Shown here one piece after another: positions 1 to 9,233 of a stretch of 64,000 nucleotides of DNA. Position numbers and translations under genes: made by a program. A model generated the notes under the pieces. The model worked only from the letters and a program-made list of their open reading frames with translations, was not told the origin of the DNA and did no database searches. Numbering within the stretch: position 1 is the first letter of the stretch; the number at the start of each line of letters is the position of its first letter. Source of the DNA: Streptomyces spinosus (lineage in GTDB: Bacteria > Actinomycetota > Actinomycetes > Streptomycetales > Streptomycetaceae); the NCBI RefSeq assembly GCF_020400655.1, contig NZ_JAINRC010000006.1, positions 186,001-250,000 on the forward strand, written 5' to 3'.

Positions 1-2732
1 TCCCCGATCACGTCACCGTCGCCGGTGACGACGCGCAGGACGTCCTCGAAGACCCGCAGGGCGTCGGCGACCTTCCCGCGCCGCAGGTGCAGGTGTCCCA
101 TCTGCCACAGCGCGCGGGCACGACCGGTCTTGGACACGGTCTCGGTCCAGATCGCCAGCACTTCCCGCAGATCGGCCTCCGCCTGCTCCAGATCGTCCCG
201 CTGGAGCAGGATGCCCGCTCTGAGCACGAGCACGGACGCGCGGCGCCACGCCTGCCCGGTCGCGTCGAAGTCCTGGCAGGCCTGGTCGAAGTACTTCATC
301 GCCTCTTCGTCGCGGCCCACCAGCTTCTCGATCAGGCCGAGGTTCCGGCGGCACATACCTCTTCCCGTGCTGTCCGCCTGTGCCTCGAAGATCTCCAGGG
401 CGGACGTCAACGACCTGCGGGCCTCGGGCAGTTGCCGACGATTGATGTGCAGGACCCCGAGCGAGAACAACAACGCGGCCTGGCCTCGGGCGTTGCCCGC
501 CCGGCGGACCGCGGTCAGCGCCTTGCGGTGCGTCCGGGCCCAGTGGTCCAGGTAGCCCCGTGCCTCGTAGAACGGGGCGAGGTTGACGGCGATCTCCCAC
601 GCGTACTCGTCCTCGCCCTGCTGCGCCAGGTCTTCCACCACCAGGCTGAGGTTCTCCCGCTCGCTCTCGATCCAGTCCATCGGTTCGGCGAGGAGGGCCA
701 GGGCGTGGCTCTCCGGCACGTTCCAGCGCGGCGCCGATCCGGTCAGGGCGTCATGCCCGAAGTGACCGCGATGGGCCCGCGTCACCAGGGAGAGCCAGGC
801 ACCGCCCATCCGACGGAGCGCGGACCGCCTTTCCGTCCCGTCCGACTCGGCGTCCAGCCGGTCCCGCGCGAACAGCCGGACGATGTCGTGGAAGCCGTAA
901 CGCAGCTCGCCGGCGGACTCGATCCCGGCCACGTCGAGCATCTGGACGTCGACCAGCTGCTCCATCAGGTCGGAGGGGAAAGGGTGGGGATCGTCCAGGA
1001 GCGCACCACCCATCCAACTCGGAAAAGTCGATCCCTTGGCCAGACTCAGCAGGCGCAGGAGTTTCCGGCCCTCTTGCGTGAGCCCGTCGTAGGTGAGGGA
1101 GAGGCTGGCCCGGACGGTCATCTCGCCGTGGGCGAGTTCGTCGAGCCGACGGCGCTCGTCCGCGAGGCGCTGCACCATCGACGCCAGCGTCCAGTGCGGC
1201 CGGGCCGCCAGGCGGGCCGCCACGATGCGCAGGGCGAGAGGGAGTCCGCCCACGGCGCGGACAAGTGCCTTGGCCGCCTCCAGTTCGCCCCGTACGCGTC
1301 CTTGGCCGATGACGTTCTCCAGGAGTTCCAGCGACTGCTGCTGCTCCAGGATGTCCAGCGGGACGCGGTGGGCGCCGGGCAGCGCGGTGAGCCGGGCCCT
1401 GCTGGTGACGAGCACACCGCAGGAACTGTTGCCCGGCAGCAGGGGCAGGATCTGCTCCTCGCTCGCGGCGTCGTCCAGGACCACGAGGATCCGTCTGGTC
1501 GCCAGCAGGGTGCGGTAGACCTCCGCCCGCTCCTCCAGGGATTCGGGAATCGCCGGTCCCGGCAGACCCAGCGCGCGCAGGAAACGGCCCAGAACCTCGC
1601 GGGAACTGACCGGATCGGCGCGTCCGCCGCGCAGCCGGCAGAACAACTGCCCGTCGGGGAAGTGGGTCTCGGACAGCCGGTGCGCGATCCTGTTGGCGAA
1701 CGTGCTCTTTCCGACGCCGGGACGGCCCGACACCACGACGATGCCCAGGGCCCGGCGCCGTGACGCATCCGTCAGGACGCTCTCGGCGTCGGCGATCAGG
1801 CTGTCGTGGCCAACGAAGTCCGCCGTGTCGACCGGCAGTTGCCTCGGCGTCGCGCTGGTCGACGACGTTTCGGCGGGGTCGGCCGCATCGTCGGGCCGAG
1901 GGGGTGCGGGAGGTGCGGAGGCGGTCCCGGCGCTCGTCGGCAACCGCAGAGAGGGCTCGTCGGTGAGGATGGCCTGCTCCAGCCGGCGCAGGTCCTGGCC
2001 CGGTTCGAGACCGAGTTCCTCCTGGAGGAGAAGACGGCCGCGCCGGTACACCTCCAGTGCCTCCGCCTGACGTCCTGAGCGGTACAGCGCCAGCATCAAC
2101 TGCCCGCGGAAGCGCTCCCGCAGGGGGTTGTCGTCCACCAGCCGCCCCACCTCGGCGGTGAGCTGGTGGTGACGGCCGAGGCCCAGTTCCAGGTCGATGA
2201 ACGTCTCGGTGGCCGCGAGCCGCTCCTCGTCGATCCGCTGCGCGACCCGCATGAGGGCCTCGCTCGGGATGCCGTTCAGGCACGGGCCCTGCCACATGCC
2301 GACGGCCGCGCGCAGCCGGTCCGCCGCTTCGGCGGCTCTGCCCTCGCCGACCAGGGTCCGCGCCTCGGCCACCTCCTTCCTGAAGGTGTGCAGATCCAGC
2401 GCGGTGTCCCCGATCTGCAGCACGTAACCCGTCGGGCGGGTCACGATGGCGGCGTCGATGCCGGCCCCCGCGAGCGCCTTGCGCAGACGTGACACACATA
2501 TCTGGATCTGCGTACGTGCCGTGTCGGGCGGCTCCTCCCCCCACAGGAGCCGGACGAGATGGTCACTGCTCAGCAGCCTGCCGCTCTCCAGCAGGAGCGC
2601 GGCGATGACGACTTCCTGACGACCCGCGGTGATCGGGACGGCAGCGCGGCCGTCGAACACCCTGAGCTCGCCCAGGACCCGGAATGTGAACCCCACAGCG
2701 GGTTCCCGTGTATCGAGATGTACTGTCGCCAC
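1..2732 (-). CDS. SARP-type transcriptional activator with NB-ARC and TPR domains (3' end outside window)
   Basis: Pathway-type activator of the AfsR/SARP class; about 910 codons are open and no stop is reached before position 1, so the C-terminus is missing. The start is taken as GTG at 2732, preceded by a GGAGAGG ribosome site. The N-terminus (about 1-100) is a winged-helix DNA-binding domain with the typical GEL..F arrangement, followed by a bacterial transcriptional activation domain to about residue 250. A P-loop GRPGVGKST lies near residue 337 and VVLDDA follows as the Walker B region, giving an NB-ARC-type ATPase. The C-terminal part, from about residue 700, is helical and TPR-like. 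In Streptomyces such proteins usually activate the neighbouring biosynthetic cluster, which is the likely role here. The large open frame on the same strand starting at 2544 is a different frame and is not the gene. Confidence 0.9.
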   Translation of the reverse strand, partial: MATVHLDTREPAVGFTFRVLGELRVFDGRAAVPITAGRQEVVIAALLLESGRLLSSDHLVRLLWGEEPPDTARTQIQICVSRLRKALAGAGIDAAIVTRPTGYVLQIGDTALDLHTFRKEVAEARTLVGEGRAAEAADRLRAAVGMWQGPCLNGIPSEALMRVAQRIDEERLAATETFIDLELGLGRHHQLTAEVGRLVDDNPLRERFRGQLMLALYRSGRQAEALEVYRRGRLLLQEELGLEPGQDLRRLEQAILTDEPSLRLPTSAGTASAPPAPPRPDDAADPAETSSTSATPRQLPVDTADFVGHDSLIADAESVLTDASRRRALGIVVVSGRPGVGKSTFANRIAHRLSETHFPDGQLFCRLRGGRADPVSSREVLGRFLRALGLPGPAIPESLEERAEVYRTLLATRRILVVLDDAASEEQILPLLPGNSSCGVLVTSRARLTALPGAHRVPLDILEQQQSLELLENVIGQGRVRGELEAAKALVRAVGGLPLALRIVAARLAARPHWTLASMVQRLADERRRLDELAHGEMTVRASLSLTYDGLTQEGRKLLRLLSLAKGSTFPSWMGGALLDDPHPFPSDLMEQLVDVQMLDVAGIESAGELRYGFHDIVRLFARDRLDAESDGTERRSALRRMGGAWLSLVTRAHRGHFGHDALTGSAPRWNVPESHALALLAEPMDWIESERENLSLVVEDLAQQGEDEYAWEIAVNLAPFYEARGYLDHWARTHRKALTAVRRAGNARGQAALLFSLGVLHINRRQLPEARRSLTSALEIFEAQADSTGRGMCRRNLGLIEKLVGRDEEAMKYFDQACQDFDATGQAWRRASVLVLRAGILLQRDDLEQAEADLREVLAIWTETVSKTGRARALWQMGHLHLRRGKVADALRVFEDVLRVVTGDGDVIG

Positions 2733-2984
2733 GGCCCTCTCCGATCGATCCCCACCCATCACCGAGCCTCGGTCGGTGATGAGTGTAGGACCGGAAAATG
2801 TCGAGGGTCCGCCCTGAGCGCCATGTGAACACCTCGGCACACTCGGCTACCACCCGCGGCACACCCGGCTCGCCCGAATTCCGGCATTCTTTCCCGTGGG
2901 AGACCGGGGCCGCCGGCCCGCCGGACACCCGCAGGTGAGCAGGACCGGACCACAGGTTGACCAGCTGTCAGGGCACGTGGCGAG

Positions 2985-3330
2985 GCCGCGAGGGCCGCGG
3001 CCTGCCCCGGCTCGGCCGAGGGCCGCCCGGATCGCCTCGCCGGCCTGACGCGCGGTGACGGTGCCGCCCAGGCCGGGTGTGCACCTGCGGTGCGCCACCG
3101 AGGTGGCGACGGCGCCGCGTACCGCCGCACCCTCGCTGTGGTGGCCCGGATGGCCGGCCGTCAGCGCGGCGGACAGGGTCACCGCGGCCGGATCGTTCCC
3201 GCCGGTGCCCGCCTTGTCGGGCACGCTGCCGCGCACCGGCTCGTACAGCCCGAACACAGGCGCCGGGGAACGCCATGTCCTCGGCGCACAAGGTCGGGCG
3301 CGCCGGGGGACTGGGCACCCGCGGTATCCG
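2985..3330 (-). pseudogene. Remnant of an isopropylmalate/isocitrate dehydrogenase-type gene
   Basis: On the minus strand, from 3257 downward, the translation reads FGLYEPVRGSVPDKAG, then AAVTLSAAL, then PGLGGTVTARQAGEAIRAAL. These are the C-terminal signatures of LeuB-type decarboxylating dehydrogenases (EPVHGSAPDIAG, ILSAA, and D-GGT...G-AI--AL). Only about 90 residues of a roughly 350-residue family remain. Just upstream another reading frame gives LCAEDMAFPG, which hints at a frameshift, but I could not place it firmly. The usual N-terminal NAD and substrate regions are absent. It lies between the SARP gene and the stop of the prephenate dehydrogenase gene. The rest of 2733-3336 shows no other gene. 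The fragment is probably a decayed gene. Confidence 0.6.
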
Positions 3331-3336
3331 GCAGCC

Positions 3337-4320
3337 TCAGTCCGCGGACTGGGAGGACGCGAGGTCGGGCCGTTCGGCGATGCGCGCCCTTCCGGACCGG
3401 CCGCGCCGCAGGACGTCGGTCAGGGCCCGGTACGCGGTGCGGCGTTCGGTCTCGTCGCCTGTGTGCAGCGAGCGCAGGGAACGGACCACCTGCTCCAGGT
3501 CGACGGCGAGTTCGTCGAGGACGTCCGCGACGTCCTTCGCGTTGGCGCTGAGAATGTCCGCCCACAGTGCCGGGTTCCCGGCAGCGATCCGGGTCAGGTC
3601 CCGCATCCCCTGGCCCGACAGCCGCAGCGTGCTCTCCCGGGCGGCTGTCAGCCGTGCCGCGAGCAACGAGGACAGGAGGTGAGGGGCGTGGGACACCAGG
3701 GCCATCGCCTGGTCGTGAGCGGTGGCGTCCATCACCACCGGCACCGCGCCGCACAGCGCGAGCAGCGCCAGTCCGGCGTTCAGTGTCTCGGTGCGGGTGT
3801 CCGCACACGGCGTGAGCACCCAGGGGCGCCCGTGGAAGAGGTCCGCCCGGGCTCCGAGCGGACCCGAGACCTCGCGGCCGGCCATCGGGTGGCTTCCGAT
3901 GTAGCGGGTGGTGTCACAGCCGAGGGCCGAGACGTCGGCGCACGGCTGTGCCTTGACACTGGCCACGTCCAGGTAGTGGGCCGCGACACGGCGCCGCTGG
4001 GAGTCTTCCAGTACGGTGCCGACCACGGCCGGCGGGACCGCGATGATCGCGAGATCCACGGCGTCTTCGGGCGGATCCACCGTCCCGGCACCCAGTGACG
4101 CGGCGGTGCGGGCGGCGTCCGGGACGGCGTCGGCCAGGTGGACCCGCACTCCGCTGCGCACCAGTGCGAGCGCGACCGATGTGCCGATCAGTCCCGTTCC
4201 GACGACGAGGGCCGAGCGCAGCCCGAGTACCGTGTGCGGCCGTGGGTCCGCCACGCCGCGGTTCGCCGTGGGCGGTCCGGCGGACGTCCGGGCCGCAGCC
4301 TCGATCTGTGTGGCCGACAC
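3337..4320 (-). CDS. tyrA: Prephenate dehydrogenase (TyrA family)
   Basis: Oxidative decarboxylation of prephenate to 4-hydroxyphenylpyruvate, the last committed step to tyrosine. The 327-residue protein has an N-terminal NAD-binding fold with GTGLIGTSVALAL near residues 42-54. It also has the family motif GSHPMAGREVSGP that contributes catalytic and substrate contacts, followed by the helical dimerisation domain. The start is GTG at 4320, with GGAG about 7 bases upstream. No ACT domain is visible, so feedback control by tyrosine may be lost. A second tyrA inside a secondary-metabolite cluster usually supplies tyrosine, 4-hydroxyphenylpyruvate or hydroxyphenylglycine precursors. No hydroxyphenylglycine genes are present in this window. 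Confidence 0.9.
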   Translation of the reverse strand: MSATQIEAAARTSAGPPTANRGVADPRPHTVLGLRSALVVGTGLIGTSVALALVRSGVRVHLADAVPDAARTAASLGAGTVDPPEDAVDLAIIAVPPAVVGTVLEDSQRRRVAAHYLDVASVKAQPCADVSALGCDTTRYIGSHPMAGREVSGPLGARADLFHGRPWVLTPCADTRTETLNAGLALLALCGAVPVVMDATAHDQAMALVSHAPHLLSSLLAARLTAARESTLRLSGQGMRDLTRIAAGNPALWADILSANAKDVADVLDELAVDLEQVVRSLRSLHTGDETERRTAYRALTDVLRRGRSGRARIAERPDLASSQSAD

Positions 4321-4486
4321 GTATGACTCCTAGGGAAACGTGGCAACGGGCGGGACCGGCGCGGGACACGGCACCCGGTCTTTCCGGAGGCGGGCGGGGG
4401 GACGGGCGGCGACGATCGCCCTCGGGTCCGTCGCGGGGCGCGGGAGGCCGGGGGCGGGCACACCGCTGGACGTGGTCCCGCCGCCG

Positions 4487-5758
4487 TCACAGCTGTGCGT
4501 ACCGGACCGCATAGGTGTCGAAGAGCCTGGCGATGTCGTCGGCCACCGCGGCACTCGCCGGTCCGGTGAGGGTGAACTCACCCGCGGACTGGTACAGTTC
4601 GGGCGCCGCGGGCACGATGTCGCCCACCCGGGGGACGGTGTGCCTGACGACCGAGCCGGGCAGTTCCGCGACGCCGTCCAGCCGCACGACCTTCCGGGAC
4701 CGCCCTGTGGCCGGGACCAGGACGTGCAGCCAGCCCGAGGCGCCGACACCGGACTCCAGGATCGTCCGTGGGCCGGTGTACCGGTGCCGCTCCCCCAGGC
4801 AGACCCGCAGCGCCTCCTCGGCCAGGTCGATCCCGTACACCTGCCGGATGTGCTCCCCGATGCCGGAGCCGCCGACACGGCCGGCCACTTCCAGGAAGGT
4901 CAGCTCTCCGCTGGGCGCGGCGAACACCTCCAGGTGGAAGACGCCGTCGTCCAGTCCCACCGCCCGCAGCACGGTGCGGGACATGTGTTCCGCCTCGGAC
5001 AGCAGGTCCGGGTCGTCGACGGTGACCGAGCCCAGCGGCCGGCCTTCGCGGGTGACGACCTCGTACGGAGCGGCGAGGTAGGAGGCCATGCTCAGGAAGA
5101 GCAGTCGTCCCTCGCGGACCAGCCCGTCGACATGGCACAGCCGTCCCTCGACGAACTCCTCGACCTGGTGGCCGGGGCGCAGGCCGTGGGTCCGTACGTG
5201 GGCGACGAAGGCGGCCGGGTCCGGGAACACGTGCACCCCCATGGCAGCCGCCTGGGTGCGCGGTTTGAGGACGACCGCGCCCCGGAGCCGGCCGGCGATG
5301 CGCTCGACCTCGTCCATGCCGGTGTCCGGGCCGACCGGCCAGAAGCGGGGGGTGGTCACACCGGCTTCGCGAACCGCCTCCTTCATCCTCACCTTGTCGC
5401 GCAGCAGCCGCGCGGTGGTGGACCGCATTCCCGGCAGACCCAGGTGTTCCCGCAGTCTGGCCGCGGGCAGGACGGACTCCTCCGTCAGCCCCACCACGGC
5501 GGCGGGGGCGCCCAGCTCGCCGGAGAACTCATCGGTCATCTCGACCATCTGCCCGAAAGCGGAGTCATAGTTGTCCAGATCCGCTTCGCGCGGTACCCGC
5601 AGCGCACCGATCCGCGCGAACCGCTCGCGGACCCGGTCGGGCAGCGCGGCCGCGGCGTCCTCGTCCAGCAGCACCGACAACCGCTGACCGGCTCTGAGAA
5701 GCCGCTCGTGTTTCGCCTCGAAGCCGATGTGTATGACGTGCGGTGGCTGTGGGTTCAT
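4487..5758 (-). CDS. ATP-grasp domain carboxylate-amine ligase
   Basis: A 423-residue ATP-grasp enzyme that would activate a carboxylate as acyl phosphate and couple it to an amine or similar nucleophile in the cytosol. ATP-grasp features visible are the lysine-bearing AVVLKPRTQAAAMGV strand, QVEEFVEG, and FLEVAGRVGGSGIGEH near the C-terminal third, which carries the metal-binding Glu and Arg. The N-terminal pre-ATP-grasp domain starts HVIHIGFEAKHERLL. The ATG at 5758 is chosen because AGAGGAGT precedes it by about 8 bases; a longer open frame to 5818 lacks such a site. The substrate is not evident. Relatives include dipeptide ligases and enzymes that load amino acids onto small molecules. 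It sits between tyrA and a LuxR regulator. Confidence 0.85.
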   Translation of the reverse strand: MNPQPPHVIHIGFEAKHERLLRAGQRLSVLLDEDAAAALPDRVRERFARIGALRVPREADLDNYDSAFGQMVEMTDEFSGELGAPAAVVGLTEESVLPAARLREHLGLPGMRSTTARLLRDKVRMKEAVREAGVTTPRFWPVGPDTGMDEVERIAGRLRGAVVLKPRTQAAAMGVHVFPDPAAFVAHVRTHGLRPGHQVEEFVEGRLCHVDGLVREGRLLFLSMASYLAAPYEVVTREGRPLGSVTVDDPDLLSEAEHMSRTVLRAVGLDDGVFHLEVFAAPSGELTFLEVAGRVGGSGIGEHIRQVYGIDLAEEALRVCLGERHRYTGPRTILESGVGASGWLHVLVPATGRSRKVVRLDGVAELPGSVVRHTVPRVGDIVPAAPELYQSAGEFTLTGPASAAVADDIARLFDTYAVRYAQL

Positions 5759-5848
5759 GCCACTTACTCCTCTGACCTGTGGTGCACGATCTGGCCGCCG
5801 GGAAGGGGCACACCGCACCGGGGGTGTGCCCGCCTGCCGGGGCGGCTT

Positions 5849-6421
5849 TCAGAAGCCGGGCCGGGGGTCGCCGGCCGGCGTGGTGAGCGGGTCCGGCAGA
5901 CCTGGTGCGGTCACCGCGTCCGTCCGGGAGTGGGAGGTGAGGGACAGCGCCAGCAGAAGCAGATGCACACGGCTGCGCGCACCGGTCTTCGCGCGGATGC
6001 GCCGCAGATAGGTGTCGACGGTGTGCGGGCTGACGTTCATGCGGTGCGCGGTGGCCGTGTACGTGTCGCCGCGCGCGATGTGACTGAGCACTTCCCTCTC
6101 GCGGTGACTGAGGTTGTGCACGGCTTCCTGGAACTCCTGGATCACGGGGCCGCCCGTCCTTTCTGGTGGCACTTCCCGGCGGTGGTCTCGTCCGTCGGCC
6201 CCGGCCGGGGCCGGCCCCGGCGTCGCGCCGTCGTCAGCCGGCCCCACCTCGGTCATCACCACTCGGCGCGCGGGCGCGGTCCCTCTCACGTCCGCGGGCG
6301 CGGTCTCCCCGTGGTCCCGGTTCCGGCCGAGCTGCCCGGCGGTGGCCGTGGTCGGCTGTCCGGCGTCCGGCGCCGGCAGTGTTCCCGGCTGAGCGGCTGT
6401 GGCATGGCGGGGTTGTCGCAT
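5849..6421 (-). CDS. Small LuxR-type response regulator-like protein
   Basis: A 190-residue protein whose C-terminal third is a LuxR/FixJ helix-turn-helix: LSHREREVLSHIARGDTYTA followed by HRMNVSPHTVDTYLRRIR. The N-terminal 100 residues are low-complexity, rich in Ala, Pro, Gly and Arg, and show no receiver or PAS domain. It therefore looks like an orphan DNA-binding regulator without a recognisable sensor. ATG at 6421 is preferred because GAGGAG lies about 8 bases upstream; the same frame stays open to 6802 but that extension is repetitive high-GC sequence. It is co-directional with the ATP-grasp and tyrA genes and may regulate them or the whole cluster. Confidence 0.8.
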   Translation of the reverse strand: MRQPRHATAAQPGTLPAPDAGQPTTATAGQLGRNRDHGETAPADVRGTAPARRVVMTEVGPADDGATPGPAPAGADGRDHRREVPPERTGGPVIQEFQEAVHNLSHREREVLSHIARGDTYTATAHRMNVSPHTVDTYLRRIRAKTGARSRVHLLLLALSLTSHSRTDAVTAPGLPDPLTTPAGDPRPGF

Positions 6422-6636
6422 CTGGGTAACTCCTCGAGTCAGTCCCCGGTGAAGGTGGGGGCCTGGGCGGGACGTCCTGTTGCGCTGTCCGGCCATTCGA
6501 GGATCTCCGTCCGCCGGGCGGCCCCGCCAGCTCGGCCATGGCTCAGCAAGCTGCCCGGCACCAAGGTGAGCAGGGGACGAAACGGTGCGGAAGCCGCCGA
6601 GCGGCAGGCATGCTCCGTGACCGGCCGGCCGGGCGT

Positions 6637-8391
6637 TCACCGCGGCCCGGGCCGCAGCCAGACGGTCGTGTCCGGCGGCAGCAGGTGACCGGGCAGCGGT
6701 TCGCTGGACAGGAGCACCTCGTCCGCCGGGTCCAGCGGGAGTGCGGCCGGACCGAAGTTGACCAGACACCGCAGTCCCGGGCCCCGGTCGAAGCCCAGCC
6801 ATTCGCCGGATTCGGGGCCCAGCAGACGGAGCCCGCCGGTCCGTCGCGGCGGATGCGCGCGCCGCAGCCGCAGTGCCGCCCGGTACAGGCTCAGCACGGA
6901 ACCGGGGTCGCGGTGCTGGGCGTCGACCGTCAGCGGGGCCCAGTCGTCCGGCGGGGGGAACCAGCAGTCTTCGGGCGGGGCCTCGCTGAAGCCGTAGGGC
7001 GAGGTCCTCCCCTGCCAGGGAAGGGGGACCCGGCAGCCGTCACGGCCCTGGTCGGTGTGCCCGGACAGTTCCCACACGGGGTCGCGGCGCCGGTCCTCGG
7101 CAACGTGCGCCTGGGGCAGGCCGAGCTCCTCGCCCTGGTACACGTATGCCGCGCCGGGCAGGGCCAGGGTCAGCAGGGCAGCCGCCCTGGCCCTCCGCGC
7201 GCCCCTCTCGCCGCCGCCGAAGCGGGAGACGGGGCGCGGTGTGTCGTGGCTGGACAGGGTCCAGGTGGCCGGCGCGCCGACGGCGTCCGTGGCGGCAACC
7301 GTGTCTCCGATCACCGCGCGCAGGGCCCGCCCCTCCCAGGGGGCGTCGGTCCAGGCGAAGTTGAGGACGTGACCCATCTCCCCGGGCCGCACGTAGCGGG
7401 CCAGCCTGCGCTGGTCGAACAGGATGACCTCGCCGACGAGCAGCCGCTCGCCGACGGCCGCGGTGCCGTCCGCCCCCGGGTGGCTGTCCAGTACGGCCCG
7501 CCAGCGGCGGTACAGCGGGTGCAGTTCCTCCTGGTCGTGGTACGGCATGAGGTGGTTGCGGTGCGGCTCGGTGTGCTGGCCGTGGCCCGCGTCGGGCAGA
7601 CCGTGTGCCTTGAAGAGGGTGTGCGCGACGTCCACCCGGAAACCGTCGGCGCCGTGGTCGAGCCAGAAACGGATGATCCGTTCGAACTCCGCGGCCACCG
7701 CGGGGTTGCGCCAGTTGAGGTCCGGCTGGTGCGGAGTGTGCAGGTGGAGGTACCACTGCGCGTCCCCGGTGCCCGGACCGTCACCGGGGACGCGGGTCCA
7801 GGCCGGCCCTCCGAAGGCGGACAGCCAGTCGTTGGGCGGTGTGAGGCCGCCCGGTCCCCGGCCGTCGCGGAACACGTAGCGGTCCCTGGCCTCGTCACCG
7901 GCCGGGGCGGCCAGGGCCTCGCGGAACCACGGGTGGGCCGCCGAGGTGTGGTTGGGGACCAGGTCGACCAGGACGCGCAGGCCCAGCGCGTGGGCACGCG
8001 CGGTCAGCGCGTCCCAGTCGTCCAGGGTGCCGAGTTCCGGCGCCACCGCCGTGTGGTCGCTGATGTCGTATCCGCCGTCGGCCAGCGGCGAGGGATAGAA
8101 CGGGGTGATCCACACCGCGTCCACGCCGAGTGCGGCGAGGTGGTCAAGCCGGGCGGTGGCGCCGCGCAGGTCTCCCGTGCCGTCGCCGTCGCCGTCGGCG
8201 AAGGACCGGGGGTACAGCTCGTAACAGACCGCGTCGCGCCACCACGGGCCGCCGTCGGCCCCTGACCGGGGAGCAGTCCCCGCCGGGGCGGTCTCGGCCT
8301 CCGCGTCCCCGGCCGGGTGTCCTCCCGGTGCGGCGTACGCCCGGTCCCTGCTCTCGTCGCCCGGTCGCGTCGCCGGGTGTGCCGCCCTCAT
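6637..8391 (-). CDS. GH13 alpha-glucosidase / oligo-1,6-glucosidase family
   Basis: Glycoside hydrolase of family 13 (584 residues) that cleaves alpha-linked glucosides. The (beta/alpha)8 barrel starts at WWRDAVCYELYPRSFADG. The four family regions are visible: DLVPNHTS, GFRVDVAHTL (Asp nucleophile), the GEVILFDQ acid/base Glu, and SSHDTPR for the transition-state Asp. There is no secretion signal, so it is predicted cytoplasmic. The ATG at 8391 overlaps the stop of the upstream gene as ATGA, indicating translational coupling with the VioB-N-like gene. In an antibiotic cluster with a glycosyltransferase it could remove a protective sugar, but a plain role in alpha-glucan metabolism is equally possible. 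Confidence 0.9.
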   Translation of the reverse strand: MRAAHPATRPGDESRDRAYAAPGGHPAGDAEAETAPAGTAPRSGADGGPWWRDAVCYELYPRSFADGDGDGTGDLRGATARLDHLAALGVDAVWITPFYPSPLADGGYDISDHTAVAPELGTLDDWDALTARAHALGLRVLVDLVPNHTSAAHPWFREALAAPAGDEARDRYVFRDGRGPGGLTPPNDWLSAFGGPAWTRVPGDGPGTGDAQWYLHLHTPHQPDLNWRNPAVAAEFERIIRFWLDHGADGFRVDVAHTLFKAHGLPDAGHGQHTEPHRNHLMPYHDQEELHPLYRRWRAVLDSHPGADGTAAVGERLLVGEVILFDQRRLARYVRPGEMGHVLNFAWTDAPWEGRALRAVIGDTVAATDAVGAPATWTLSSHDTPRPVSRFGGGERGARRARAAALLTLALPGAAYVYQGEELGLPQAHVAEDRRRDPVWELSGHTDQGRDGCRVPLPWQGRTSPYGFSEAPPEDCWFPPPDDWAPLTVDAQHRDPGSVLSLYRAALRLRRAHPPRRTGGLRLLGPESGEWLGFDRGPGLRCLVNFGPAALPLDPADEVLLSSEPLPGHLLPPDTTVWLRPGPR

Positions 8392-9233
8392 GCGTCCCGC
8401 AGCGGGACGGTGAGGCTGCCCTTGAGGTATCCGCACAGCAGGTCGGCGTCCCAGCCGCCCATCCAGAAGTCGACCGTCCAGGGCCGGGTGACGTCGGGCG
8501 TCAGGTCGCCGAGCGCCTCGCCGTCGGCCACGGCCTTGCCGGTGAGCGGGAAGTTGAACTCCTCCAGCGCCGTCAGATTGATGACGCGCTCGTCCTGCGG
8601 GTTCGCCACCGCGATGTCGAGTTCACGGATGCGCTTGCGCAGACCCGCAACGCGCACCGGGTCGGTCTCGCGGGCCAGGTCGGACACGAGCAGTTCGCGC
8701 CTCTTGATCCGGCTCTCGTAGGGGTCGCCGATGCCTGTCTCCGCGAGGACCATCTCGGGGTCGGTGCGGTAGATGCGACCGCCGAACTTCTCCAGTTCGT
8801 CCCGGGGGATGTGGTGCACGGGTGTGCCGGGGTGCCCGGACCACATGACCATCTCGCGTTCCAGGCGCAGCCCGGGACCGGTGATCTCCAGGTGGAAGGG
8901 GACGATGGGTTCGCGTCCGGCGAAGGTGAGGATGAAGTTCCGGTTCTCGAAGATCGGGTCGCCGAGCAGGTCCACGGCGGCGCCGTGCAGGGCGGGTATC
9001 TCCGCACCGGCGGCGGTGGCGCGGGTCACGGTCACACCGATCGGCGGCATGTGGCTGCGCAGGATGGCGGGCGACGGGTCCTTCAGGACGATGATCCGGT
9101 CCAGATCGGGTTCGCCGGCCAGGGCGAAGGTACTGCCGCTGACTCCGCGGGGCTCGTCCGTCGGATCGGGGTCGGTCGCCAGGCGGGCGATGAACCAGCC
9201 GGCGAACTCCAGCGTCAGCTCAGGCGTGGACAC
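8388..9233 (-). CDS. Protein resembling the N-terminal region of VioB
   Basis: A 281-residue protein that I do not recognise by a named Pfam domain. Its N-terminus (FAGWFIARLATDPDPTDEPRG, shortened here, then STFALAGEPD) follows the same pattern as the N-terminus of VioB from violacein synthesis: F-GW-R-A---DP----G-----T-A-AGEP. The C-terminus ends WTVDFWMGGWDADLLCGYLKG. No signal peptide or membrane segment is present. It overlaps the ferritin-like VioB-C-type gene upstream by 14 bases and is coupled to the glucosidase downstream by ATGA. That arrangement suggests it works with the ferritin-like protein, together equivalent to a split VioB. The match is from memory and not from a search. Confidence 0.55.
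   Translation of the reverse strand: MSTPELTLEFAGWFIARLATDPDPTDEPRGVSGSTFALAGEPDLDRIIVLKDPSPAILRSHMPPIGVTVTRATAAGAEIPALHGAAVDLLGDPIFENRNFILTFAGREPIVPFHLEITGPGLRLEREMVMWSGHPGTPVHHIPRDELEKFGGRIYRTDPEMVLAETGIGDPYESRIKRRELLVSDLARETDPVRVAGLRKRIRELDIAVANPQDERVINLTALEEFNFPLTGKAVADGEALGDLTPDVTRPWTVDFWMGGWDADLLCGYLKGSLTVPLRDA

Noticed and set aside
751..2544. A long open frame on the same strand as the SARP gene
   Set aside because: It is in another frame, Arg/Gly-rich, and conflicts with the frame that carries the DNA-binding, P-loop and TPR regions.
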